Source: Marinirhabdus sp963793275
GTDB lineage: Bacteria; Bacteroidota; Bacteroidia; Flavobacteriales; Flavobacteriaceae
Assembly (NCBI GenBank): GCA_963793275.1
Contig: CAWBZL010000003.1
Location: 868,001 to 932,000, forward strand
Direction of reading: 5' to 3'
DNA: 64,000 nt
The notes under the pieces: generated by a model
What the model was told of the DNA's origin: nothing
The model's input: only the letters and a program-made list of their open reading frames with translations
The model's database searches: none
Part shown: positions 18,615 through 26,235 of the stretch, piece by piece
Numbering within the stretch: position 1 is the first letter of the stretch
Layout: every line of letters begins with the position of its first letter
Made by a program: the position numbers and the translations under genes

Positions 18615-19215
18615 TCAAAAAGTCTTGCTTTGTAAAGAAGCTTCAGGGAAAATTTCCTGAACATCTCCTGAAGACATATTTTTAATAGTCTCAGAACCTA
18701 TACGCACTCTAACTAAGCGAAGCGTTGGAAAACCAACTGCTGCCGTCATCTTACGCACTTGCCTGAATTTCCCTTCCGTAACTGTAATTGAAACCCAGGA
18801 AGTAGGCTCCGTGCCTGGAGTCTCTAATTTTTTGTTGTGTTGATGGTAGTTGCGGATTTTCTACCACGCTTGCTTTGCAGGGTTTTGTTAGGTAATCATT
18901 GCCGTTTAAACCAATAGTCACACCTTTTTGTAATCCTGAAATAGCTTCAGTTGTAATAATTCCATCTACCTGCGCATAGTACTCCTTCTCGGTATCTCCC
19001 TTATTAATTGTATTACTGAAGCTTCCGTCTGTTGTTAAAAAAAGCAACCCCTCGCTTTTTTCGTCTAATCTTCCCACCGCCATTGTTCCTTCGGGAAAGT
19101 CGTGTAAAACCCCTAAAAACTTTTTTCGTTTCGCCTTACTGTCATTGGTCATAAACTGACTCACGTAGCCATAAGGTTTATAAATTTTAAAATAGGAATA
19201 TGTTGTCTTACTCAT
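18615..19215 (-). pseudogene. RluE-like 23S rRNA pseudouridine synthase, one-base frameshift
   Basis: The reading frame from 19215 gives a typical RsuA/RluE pseudouridine synthase: F-K-I-Y-K-P-Y-G-Y-V-S-Q-F at the start and the catalytic Asp in G-R-L-D-E-K-S-E-G-L-L. It then falls out of frame at a run of six A (plus-strand T at 18828-18833). With five A the protein continues through L-E-T-P-G-T-E and the conserved E-G-K-F-R-Q-V-R-K-M motif to a stop at 18615. That gives about 199 residues, the normal family length. The join is so clean that a sequencing error is the first explanation. Otherwise the truncated protein would lose its C-terminal half. Confidence 0.85.
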
Positions 19216-19231
19216 TATTGTTCTAAATATG

Positions 19232-19239
19232 CAAACCTA
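19232..19239 (-). promoter_or_regulatory. Candidate -7 box for the pseudouridine synthase gene
   Basis: The minus strand reads TAGGTTTG, matching TAnnTTTG, 17 bp before the start codon, which implies a very short leader. Confidence 0.4.
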
Positions 19240-19278
19240 ACAATTCTGGATAAGACAACGTATCACTAAAATTTAAAG

Positions 19279-19286
19279 TACTTTTG
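19279..19286 (+). promoter_or_regulatory. Candidate -7 box for the DUF1456 gene
   Basis: TACTTTTG matches TAnnTTTG and lies 18 bp upstream of the start codon. Confidence 0.45.
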
Positions 19287-19303
19287 CTAAAAACATATAT
19301 TCT

Positions 19304-19558
19304 ATGGCACTTACCAATAATGATATTATGAAAAAGCTTCGTGTAGCTCATAAATTAAGGGATGACGAAATAGTTGCTATTTGTAAATTGGTAGATTTTA
19401 ATGTAACCAAAAGTGAAATAAATGCCATTTACCGAAACCCCGATCACGCAAAATTTATGGAATGTGGCGACCAGTTTCTTCGTAATTTCTTAAACGGCCT
19501 TATTGTTCATTTACGTGGCCCGATGCCTGAAAAAGCTAAAAAACCAGAAAAGAAATAG
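19304..19558 (+). CDS. DUF1456 (YehS-like) family protein
   Basis: 84-residue soluble protein with one DUF1456 repeat: N-N-D-I-M-K-K-L-R-V-A near the start, then F-L-N-G-L-I-V-H-L-R-G near residues 62-72. E. coli YehS carries two such repeats; this protein carries one, followed by a Lys/Pro-rich tail. Its molecular function is unknown. It has its own predicted promoter and is divergent from the pseudouridine synthase gene. Confidence 0.82.
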   Translation: MALTNNDIMKKLRVAHKLRDDEIVAICKLVDFNVTKSEINAIYRNPDHAKFMECGDQFLRNFLNGLIVHLRGPMPEKAKKPEKK

Positions 19559-19626
19559 CGTTAGAGAAGTCTTAACCGGTTTTTACATTGGACATTTTTT
19601 TCGAGATGTATGCGCAACGCTATGGG

Positions 19627-20184
19627 TTATTCTACAGTCGCTTCTGAAACGATGAATGGATACGCTTTTTGAACTTCTCTGAATTCTTCCTCGGAAAGTT
19701 TATCTACTGGTATTCCAAATTTTTCTGAACTGTAGCGAGACCTTAATTCTTTGTAAGCCTTAGTCAACTCGTCCTGCACCGAAATAAACGAAGCATAACT
19801 AGCCAATCTATGACTGCTTAGCGAAATAACCGCTTTTGTAGGATGATCTGAAGCCTTTATGTCTTTATTGCCAATACAGTAGTCGCAGTTCCCTTTTCCG
19901 TTATTGTCTATAAACTGCATAGCTTTTTCTTTAATTTCTGAAAGCGGTGTAAGTTCATTAGCAACAAGTAGCTCCCCTTTTTTGTTTATTGAAATGTGCA
20001 ATACATTACGTTTAGGTATATCTGCATTGCAATCCTGTCCTGCAGGACAAGGTGCGGGAAGCTTTCTTACAATTCCTTTTTCCTGCGAAATAGTTGTAGC
20101 TACCAGAAAAAAGAGCAAAAGCAGAAAGGCAATATCTGCCATACTTCCTGCATTAATAGTCGATGGGTTTCTTGAAGTTCTCAT
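19627..20184 (-). CDS. ExbD/TolR-family biopolymer transport protein (orphan)
   Basis: 185-residue inner-membrane protein with one N-terminal membrane helix (about 15-35), including the conserved Asp of the ExbD family in M-A-D-I-A-F-L-L-L. A periplasmic domain of about 145 residues follows. ExbD works with ExbB and TonB to energise outer-membrane receptors. No exbB or tonB gene is adjacent, so it must rely on partners elsewhere. The periplasmic part contains C-P-A-G-Q-D-C and C-D-Y-C motifs. These extra cysteines are seen in some Bacteroidota ExbD proteins and might form disulfides. Confidence 0.88.
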   Translation of the reverse strand: MRTSRNPSTINAGSMADIAFLLLLFFLVATTISQEKGIVRKLPAPCPAGQDCNADIPKRNVLHISINKKGELLVANELTPLSEIKEKAMQFIDNNGKGNCDYCIGNKDIKASDHPTKAVISLSSHRLASYASFISVQDELTKAYKELRSRYSSEKFGIPVDKLSEEEFREVQKAYPFIVSEATVE

Positions 20185-20273
20185 ACGTTGAAGGTTTTAT
20201 GATGAGATAGGAGGACTTCAAATAAAATGCCAGATTTTTAGCGTGTTACATAAATTGTACGTACATTTTTATA

Positions 20274-20528
20274 ATGAAACTACTGGAACGCTTGCAAATT
20301 ATACCTGAAGGATTTTCTAAAGTCCTGTATTCAGGAAATACCTATGGCGTTACAAAAACCATTTTTAATCAAGGCAAAAGTTATAAACTTTACGCAAAAG
20401 ATCTGGCAGGTACCAATTTTATTAGTTGTAATTATTATGCCGGAATTAAAAATTCTTTAAAACCCTGTGAAATGTCTGCTGAAAAAGTGCTTCATTTTTT
20501 AGAAAATTATATATCAATTGAGTCCTGA
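20274..20528 (+). CDS. Small conserved protein coupled to msrA
   Basis: 84-residue soluble protein with no signal or membrane helix. It looks like a small alpha/beta fold (F-S-K-V-L-Y-S-G-N-T-Y-G-V-T-K-T, then Y-K-L-Y-A-K-D-L, and a C-terminal helix K-V-L-H-F-L-E-N-Y). I recall similar short proteins beside peptide methionine sulfoxide reductase genes in flavobacteria, but know no function. Its end overlaps the TTG start of the MsrA gene by 11 bp, so the two are translationally coupled. Confidence 0.7.
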   Translation: MKLLERLQIIPEGFSKVLYSGNTYGVTKTIFNQGKSYKLYAKDLAGTNFISCNYYAGIKNSLKPCEMSAEKVLHFLENYISIES

Positions 20529-21009
20529 AATTTCAAAAATCGCATTTGGCGGTGGCTGTCATTGGTGTACCGAAGCGGTCTTTCAATCCCTTAGAGGAGT
20601 TGATAAGGTAGCTCAAGGGTATGTAGCATCGGTGGGAGAGAAAAGCTCTTTTTCTGAAGCAGTAATCGTTTATTTTTCTTCGGAAGAAATACCTTTGGCT
20701 GTGTTAATAGAAATCCACCTGTACACGCACAAAAGTACCATGAAACATAGTATGCGCGATAAATACAGGTCTGCGGTGTATACATTTTCAGAACATCAAA
20801 AACAGCTTTCAGAAGAAATACTAACAAATCTACAACATACATTTTCGGAAAAGCTGATTACTGAAATATTACCATTCCGTGCTTTTCAGGCTTCCAGGGA
20901 ACAAATAACAAATTACTACCAAAAAAATCCGAAGAAACCTTTCTGCGAGCGTTTTATTGAGCCAAAACTAGCGATGTTAAGAAATCAATACGCATTATAT
21001 TCAAAATAA
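20518..21009 (+). CDS. msrA: Peptide-methionine (S)-S-oxide reductase MsrA
   Basis: 163-residue cytoplasmic enzyme that reduces methionine S-sulfoxide in proteins. The catalytic motif G-G-G-C-H-W-C-T-E-A-V-F lies at residues 11-22 with Cys14 as nucleophile. The usual family motif is G-C-F-W; the Phe-to-His change is seen in a subset. The frame has no ATG before the motif. TTG at 20518 is the best start and overlaps the preceding gene by 11 bp. The protein is shorter than E. coli MsrA because it lacks long terminal extensions. MsrB is not nearby. Confidence 0.86.
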   Translation: MSPEISKIAFGGGCHWCTEAVFQSLRGVDKVAQGYVASVGEKSSFSEAVIVYFSSEEIPLAVLIEIHLYTHKSTMKHSMRDKYRSAVYTFSEHQKQLSEEILTNLQHTFSEKLITEILPFRAFQASREQITNYYQKNPKKPFCERFIEPKLAMLRNQYALYSK

Positions 21010-21015
21010 AATTTG

Positions 21016-21879
21016 CTAAAATCTCCAGGCAACGACTCTTGTTTTTTTATTCCCGTGTTGCATTTCCAGTGTTTTATGAGTTGCCTTTAATTTTTTTAAA
21101 AGTTTATAAAGTTTGGCTAACGTTTCAGTTTTTGAGACTAAGGTAGTAAACCAACCCACCTGTTCTTTAAAGTGGGTACTTTGCTTCACCATTCTTTTTA
21201 TAAAGAGGGCTTCTCCGCCATTACACCACAATTCGTTAGGTTGTCCTTTAAAATTACGTTCTAATTCCAAAACCGACTTGTCCGGGTTGAGTTGTTTCAA
21301 TTTACGGAGCGTGCTTTTGTTGGCATCTTCTTCTGAAGAATAAAATGGCGGATTACAAACCGTAGCGTGATAAAATTCGCCGGGAAGGATAATTCCTTTA
21401 AAAATATCGGCATTATTAGGTTGATGGCGAATTTCAATTTTGTCTGAAATCTCTTTCGTAGCATCCACATTTTGCTGTGCTGCATTTACCGCCACCGCAT
21501 CAATATCGCACCCAACTACATTCCAATTAAATATCCTTGCAGCTAGTAGAGCAAAAATACAGTTAGCTCCCGTCCCCACATCTACAATTTGCACAGGTTG
21601 TTTCAGGTCGTTTTCCTGTAGGATATCATTCAGATAATACAAGTAATCTGCACGCGATGGAATAGGAGGGCAGAGGTAGCCATGTGGGATATTCCAATCT
21701 GTGATCTGGTGATGCCTTTTAAGCAACGCTTTGTTAAGGTGTAAAACAGCTTCAGGAATAGCAAAATCTATCGTTTCCTTTCCGAAGGAATTAACGTGCA
21801 CAAATTCTTGTAAAGGAGTATGTTCTTTGCAAAGTTCTTCAAAGTTATAAGATGCGTTGTGTGGATTGTTGGGATGCAA
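21016..21879 (-). CDS. rlmF: 23S rRNA (adenine(1618)-N(6))-methyltransferase RlmF
   Basis: 287-residue Rossmann-fold methyltransferase that modifies A1618 of 23S rRNA using S-adenosylmethionine. The SAM motif I is V-D-V-G-T-G-A-N-C-I-F (about residues 99-109). The N6-adenine catalytic motif N-P-P-F-Y-S-S is at about 176-182. The length is close to that of E. coli RlmF. It converges with msrA, leaving only 6 bp between stops, and is monocistronic. Confidence 0.92.
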   Translation of the reverse strand: MHPNNPHNASYNFEELCKEHTPLQEFVHVNSFGKETIDFAIPEAVLHLNKALLKRHHQITDWNIPHGYLCPPIPSRADYLYYLNDILQENDLKQPVQIVDVGTGANCIFALLAARIFNWNVVGCDIDAVAVNAAQQNVDATKEISDKIEIRHQPNNADIFKGIILPGEFYHATVCNPPFYSSEEDANKSTLRKLKQLNPDKSVLELERNFKGQPNELWCNGGEALFIKRMVKQSTHFKEQVGWFTTLVSKTETLAKLYKLLKKLKATHKTLEMQHGNKKTRVVAWRF

Positions 21880-21926
21880 AGAGGACGATTTGTTGTAAAG
21901 ATATTATAATCTCTATCCTAAAAACA

Positions 21927-21958
21927 AAAATCCCTTCCAATACTGCGGAAGAGATTTT
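21927..21958 (-). terminator. Terminator hairpin after the glutaredoxin-like gene
   Basis: AAAATC/GATTTT and CTTCC/GGAAG form a stem with one internal mismatch. On the minus strand it is followed by T-rich sequence. It lies 23 bp downstream of the glutaredoxin-like gene. Confidence 0.6.
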
Positions 21959-21980
21959 CAATTTAACTTTATAGTAGCGC

Positions 21981-22597
21981 TTATTCATTTTCTTTTTCCA
22001 GCTCCTTCAGTTTTTCTAACAGGGCATCATACGTGACAATATCTGTGTATAAAGCCCCGCCAATGCTCATAATAGGAGTAGAAATTGTGTCCATTGCCGG
22101 AAGGGCACGTTTTAAAACTTCGGCTACATCTGGTTTTTCTTGCAAATCCATCGTTTTAAATAGAAAAGCTGCCCGGCCGCTAGTGACTTGGAGATGGTGT
22201 CGCATTGCTTACAGGCAGTTGTGCTGTACATTAGAATAGGCTTATAAGGATTTATTTTTATTTTTTCGGCTGTGGGTCGTAAGGCTCTTCGGGATAAGCT
22301 ATCGGTTGCTTCCAGTGTATATTCATACATAGCATATTTGTTACGCTCTTGTATAAGGCTTTTCACTTTAACTCTGGACGTTGCAGGAACTCTAATTGGT
22401 CTTTCTGCGCCACCACGCTGCTTGAAACCAGTTCCTGTTACGGTGAGAATAATATCAATATCTTCCAGGTTTTCGTTTACGGCGTAGAAGTTAATTCGGT
22501 TTTTTGTTTTTTCGTCTTCAATAGTAATTGGTTTTTTTTGTGCCATTACAGGTAAAGACACTATTGCCAGTAATACAAGGAGTAGCGTTTTTTTCAT
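21981..22597 (-). pseudogene. Secreted glutaredoxin-like protein, one-base frameshift
   Basis: The start at 22597 gives a signal peptide (M-K-K-T-L-L-L-V-L-L, cleaved after A-Q), then a beta domain of about 90 residues. A glutaredoxin-like domain follows with the redox motif C-K-Q-C (in T-T-A-C-K-Q-C-D). The frame then breaks. The other half, in another frame, continues as F-L-F-K-T-M-D-L-Q-E-K-P-D-V to the stop at 21981 and contains the Thr-Pro motif (T-P-I-M) of thioredoxin folds. Adding one base to the four-base run at 22164-22167 joins the two into about 205 residues. It is a likely periplasmic thiol-disulfide protein, broken here by an indel or a sequencing error. Confidence 0.72.
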
Positions 22598-22734
22598 GTT
22601 CTTGTGAGGTTTTAAGTAGGGGAAGATACCAAAAACGAATATCTGACACAAAAAAATCTATGTTTTGTAAATTTCTTAGGTCAATAAGCTTCAATTTCCC
22701 TGCATTTTTGAAAAAAAAGGGAATAAGGGAATAG

Positions 22735-22980
22735 ATGATTAAGTATTTATTATTAGTTATATCACTTTTTATAATAACCTCAGTAAGCTGTCAAAATAAA
22801 GAAACCAAGAAGAAAGTTAAACAAAGCAATACCCCCAAAGCTGTTTCCTTAGCATTTTAGAAAAAATACCCAGGCGAAAATGATCCGGATTGGGAACTAA
22901 ATGCCGACGTAAATTTCGAAGCACATTTCAAGAAAAAAGGAGAAAAATACATAGCAGATTTTAAACCATATAGTGCCTGA
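22735..22980 (+). pseudogene. PepSY-like secreted protein with in-frame amber stop
   Basis: The start at 22735 encodes a lipoprotein-like signal (I-I-T-S-V-S-C) and a short Lys-rich linker, then TAG at 22858-22860 interrupts the frame. The same frame continues with K-K-Y-P-G-E-N-D-P-D-W-E-L and E-A-H-F-K-K-K-G-E-K-Y-I-A-D-F. That is the signature of the PepSY-like (putative beta-lactamase-inhibitor-like) domain, which normally reads F-Q-K-K-Y-P. A CAG-to-TAG change is the simplest cause. The frame stops at 22980, and a further acidic open frame runs to 23050 in another phase, so the 3' end also looks damaged. This reads as a real decaying gene. Confidence 0.6.
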
Positions 22981-23115
22981 GTTTACTAAAAAAGAAAAAA
23001 ATAAAGACGGAATATTTACTGATGATGAAATAATACTTGAGGAAGAGTAGTACAGAATGATTGGTAAAAATTATTGAAAAATCTATACGTACCGCTTTAA
23101 TTAAAATAATTCCTT

Positions 23116-23123
23116 TAAATTTG
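23116..23123 (+). promoter_or_regulatory. Candidate -7 box for pyrR
   Basis: TAAATTTG matches TAnnTTTG, 28 bp upstream of the pyrR start. No PyrR-type antiterminator hairpin is evident in the short leader. Confidence 0.4.
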
Positions 23124-23151
23124 CTTTCTGAATACCATTCAGCAATTCTCT

Positions 23152-23691
23152 ATGAGCCAAAAAGTGTTACTCAACGCAACCGAAGTACAAATAGCACTTC
23201 ACCGTTTGGCTTGTCAATTAATAGAAAATCACGATACTTTTAGCAATACGGTACTCATAGGCATCCAGCCCAGAGGGATTTTTTTGGCTGAACGCTTAAA
23301 AACGCTGCTGGAAAAAGAATACAAAATTAAAGATGTATCGCTTGGGTGTTTAGATATCACCTTTTACAGGGACGATTTTAGAAGAAGTGGAAAACCGCTG
23401 GAAGCAAATACCACCAACATAGATTTTATTGTTGAAAACAAAAAAGTAGTCTTTATAGATGACGTATTGTATACAGGTCGTAGCATTCGTAGTGCCCTTA
23501 CCGCTATACAATCTTTTGGAAGACCTTCTGAAATTGAGCTATTAACATTAATTGATAGAAGATTTAGCCGTCACTTGCCTATTCAGCCGGATTATAGAGG
23601 CAGACAGGTAGATGCTATTGGCGGAGAAAAAGTAAAAGTATGCTGGAAAGAGAATGAAGGAGAAGATGCCGTGTATTTAGTGAAGAGTTAA
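23152..23691 (+). CDS. pyrR: PyrR / uracil phosphoribosyltransferase
   Basis: 179-residue type I phosphoribosyltransferase of the PyrR family. The PRPP-binding motif V-V-F-I-D-D-V-L-Y-T-G-R-S is at about residues 99-111, and the family block Q-P-R-G-I-F-L-A is at about 39-46. In Gram-positive bacteria PyrR both makes UMP from uracil and controls pyr mRNA by RNA binding. Whether the regulatory part operates here is not shown, since I see no attenuator before pyrB. It lies 94 bp upstream of pyrB on the same strand, so co-transcription is likely. Confidence 0.93.
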   Translation: MSQKVLLNATEVQIALHRLACQLIENHDTFSNTVLIGIQPRGIFLAERLKTLLEKEYKIKDVSLGCLDITFYRDDFRRSGKPLEANTTNIDFIVENKKVVFIDDVLYTGRSIRSALTAIQSFGRPSEIELLTLIDRRFSRHLPIQPDYRGRQVDAIGGEKVKVCWKENEGEDAVYLVKS

Positions 23692-23785
23692 AAAAGTTGA
23701 GGAGTTTAGAAGTTATATTAGAATATAAAAATTGAAATAATAAGTAGGGAACTGCGGTCTACCTGCTACCCACCACGAACAAATT

Positions 23786-24724
23786 ATGAGCGAACTAAGT
23801 GTAAATCACTTACTGGGAATTAAGTACATTACCGAAGAAGATATCCATCTTATTTTCGACACGGCAGACCATTTTAAGGAAGTGATCAATCGCCCAATTA
23901 AAAAAGTTCCTTCGCTTCGGGATATTACTATTGCCAACCTATTTTTTGAAAACAGTACGCGTACCCGTCTTTCTTTTGAGCTTGCTGAAAAACGCCTTTC
24001 TGCCGATGTAATAAATTTTTCAGCGGCCTCTTCTTCAGTAAAAAAAGGGGAAACACTCATAGATACTGTAAACAATATCCTATCTATGAAGGTAGATATG
24101 GTGGTTATGCGACATCCCAATCCCGGGGCCGGGGTATTTCTTTCTAAACACGTAAGTGCAAGTATTGTAAATGCGGGCGATGGTGCGCACGAACACCCTA
24201 CTCAGGCATTGCTGGATTGTTATTCTATACGAGAAAAGCTGGGTGATGTTGCAGGTAAAAAAGTTGTGATTGTTGGTGATATTTTACACTCCAGAGTGGC
24301 ATTGAGTAATATTTTTGCACTTCAAAAATTAGGAGCAACCGTAAAGGTGTGTGGCCCAAAAACGCTGATTCCAAAATATATTGAAAGTTTAGGTGTTTCG
24401 TATGAGCCCAATCTTAAGAAAGCATTACAATGGTGCGATGTAGCCAATATGCTTCGCGTACAAAATGAGCGAATGGACATAAGTTATTTTCCAACAACAA
24501 GAGAATATACCCAGCAATTTGGAGTACATAAGGCTTTGTTAAATAGTCTTGATAAAGAAATTATAGTTATGCACCCGGGGCCAATAAACAGAGGTGTAGA
24601 AATTACCAGTGATGTTGCCGATAGTAAACAAGCCATAATTCTGGATCAGGTCCAGAACGGAGTTGCCGTACGTATGGCGGTATTGTATTTGCTGGCATCA
24701 AAAATTAAGCATAATGAAGATTGA
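23786..24724 (+). CDS. pyrB: Aspartate carbamoyltransferase catalytic chain
   Basis: 312-residue cytoplasmic enzyme of de novo pyrimidine synthesis that joins carbamoyl phosphate and aspartate. The carbamoyl-phosphate motif F-E-N-S-T-R-T-R is at about residues 54-61, and H-P-T-Q-A-L-L-D is at about 137-144. The aspartate domain ends in the P-G-P-I-N-R-G motif. The length is normal for the class that acts without a PyrI regulatory chain, and no pyrI is present. It overlaps the next small gene by 11 bp (start at 24714). Confidence 0.95.
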   Translation: MSELSVNHLLGIKYITEEDIHLIFDTADHFKEVINRPIKKVPSLRDITIANLFFENSTRTRLSFELAEKRLSADVINFSAASSSVKKGETLIDTVNNILSMKVDMVVMRHPNPGAGVFLSKHVSASIVNAGDGAHEHPTQALLDCYSIREKLGDVAGKKVVIVGDILHSRVALSNIFALQKLGATVKVCGPKTLIPKYIESLGVSYEPNLKKALQWCDVANMLRVQNERMDISYFPTTREYTQQFGVHKALLNSLDKEIIVMHPGPINRGVEITSDVADSKQAIILDQVQNGVAVRMAVLYLLASKIKHNED

Positions 24725-25049
24725 AAACAAAGATAATTACGTTATTCTCGCAGACGAAAAAGACGATATAGAAGATTTTGCCTCTTTCCTGGAGTATCAA
24801 ATCCCAAACAAATTTAAGGGACAAAATGTAGTACTTAATCTTTTAGATTATAAAAAACTTACATTAAAAGACCTGTTGTTATTTTTGAAGGTGTCTAACC
24901 TACACAGAAAAACAAAACAGTCTTTCGTCATTATAAATAACACCATAAATCCGGACGAAATTCCTTACGAAATGGTTGTAGTACCAACAATTCAGGAAGG
25001 TGAGGATATTATAGGAATGGAGGAAATTGAAAGAGATCTGGGGTTTTAA
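24714..25049 (+). CDS. Small STAS-like conserved protein between pyrB and rnz
   Basis: 111-residue soluble protein. I chose the ATG at 24714 because it opens directly into the conserved-looking M-K-I-E-N-K-D-N-Y-V-I-L-A-D segment; the frame is open further upstream, but inside pyrB. The strand/helix pattern (V-V-L-N-L-L-D, helix L-T-L-K-D-L-L-L-F-L, strand S-F-V-I-I-N) resembles STAS/SpoIIAA-type proteins. It lacks a clear phosphorylatable Ser of anti-anti-sigma factors. It overlaps pyrB and lies 245 bp before rnz. I recall similar short proteins upstream of ribonuclease Z in flavobacteria, but know no function. Confidence 0.72.
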   Translation: MKIENKDNYVILADEKDDIEDFASFLEYQIPNKFKGQNVVLNLLDYKKLTLKDLLLFLKVSNLHRKTKQSFVIINNTINPDEIPYEMVVVPTIQEGEDIIGMEEIERDLGF

Positions 25050-25294
25050 TATTGGCTACTTCGATACTTTTTTTCGTTTTATTACAAAAAACTATTCAGA
25101 AACCTTAGTTTTAAATAACAAAAAACCCGGAGCACTTTTAATTTCAATAGCGTTTTTGGTTTTCACAGCGTGTCAATCTAGTTTTTATTTCAAGATTTTC
25201 GTGCGTTTAAATCTTTATTAAGTTTCAATTATTTCTATTTTCGTAATTCTGTTTTCTACTTTCTTAATTCGTACATCGTAAATCGTACTTCAAC

Positions 25295-26200
25295 ATGAAA
25301 CTCACCATCTTAGGCTGCCATTCTGCTACCCCGCGATGGGATGCTAATCCTACCGCTCAGATTTTGGAGGTAAAAGGGCATTTGTTTTTAATAGATTGTG
25401 GAGAGGGAACACAAATTCAGTTACGCCGCTTTAAAGTAAAATTTTCCCGTTTAAAGCATATTTTTATTTCACATTTACACGGCGATCATTTTTTCGGTTT
25501 GGTAGGGCTTGTTTCAACATTCCGTTTGTTGGGTAGGGAAGCAGATTTGCATATTTACGGTCCCAAAGGCATTAAGGAAGCAATATTATTGCAGCTAAAA
25601 TTAGGGAAAAGCTATACTAACTACGGCTTATACTTTCACGAGTTGGAACGTAACGAACCGCAACTTATTTTTGAAGACGATAAAATATCGGTTACAACTA
25701 TTCCACTACAGCACCGCGTGTATACAAATGGATTCCTGTTTCAGGAAAAATTAGGCGAACGCAATCTAAATATTGAAAAAGCTCGCGAATTTAATATTGA
25801 AATGAGCTATTTCAATAAAATAAAGCAAGGAGCAGATGGCATCACCAAAAAAGGTGAAACGGTACCTAATGCACTAATAACATTCGACCCTCCAGCCCCA
25901 AAAAGTTATGCCTATTGTAGCGATACGTGCTACTTTCCAGAAATAGTTGCACAAATCACCAATGCAACAGCACTATATCACGAAGCTACTTTTCTGGACC
26001 AGCATCACCATCTGGCCGAAAAAACCAAGCACAGCACTGCTAAAGAAGCAGCTGCCATTGCAAAAAAAGCAAATGTAGGTGCTTTAATTTTAGGCCATTA
26101 TTCCGGACGTTACAGCAACTACGAAGATTTCCGAACAGAAGCACAAGAAATTTTCCATAGTACAGCACTTGCTGAAGATGGAAAAGTGTTTGAGTTATAA
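25295..26200 (+). CDS. rnz: Ribonuclease Z
   Basis: 301-residue metallo-beta-lactamase-fold endonuclease that removes the 3' trailer of tRNA precursors. The zinc motif H-L-H-G-D-H is at residues 60-65. Further ligands are visible in C-S-D-T-C-Y (Asp) and L-I-L-G-H-Y-S-G-R-Y (His), and the loop after about residue 150 matches the RNase Z exosite. The length matches the bacterial short form. It converges with the GNAT/FemAB-like gene 35 bp beyond its stop. Confidence 0.94.
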   Translation: MKLTILGCHSATPRWDANPTAQILEVKGHLFLIDCGEGTQIQLRRFKVKFSRLKHIFISHLHGDHFFGLVGLVSTFRLLGREADLHIYGPKGIKEAILLQLKLGKSYTNYGLYFHELERNEPQLIFEDDKISVTTIPLQHRVYTNGFLFQEKLGERNLNIEKAREFNIEMSYFNKIKQGADGITKKGETVPNALITFDPPAPKSYAYCSDTCYFPEIVAQITNATALYHEATFLDQHHHLAEKTKHSTAKEAAAIAKKANVGALILGHYSGRYSNYEDFRTEAQEIFHSTALAEDGKVFEL

Positions 26201-26235
26201 TTATATGTTGCTTTATAACAGGATCTCTATGTACT

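Noticed and set aside
25027..25221. Open frame with a lipoprotein-like segment (F-L-V-F-T-A-C-Q-S) before rnz
   Set aside because: The hydrophobic part is preceded by about 40 residues without a start near it, and it ends a few residues later; no domain follows.
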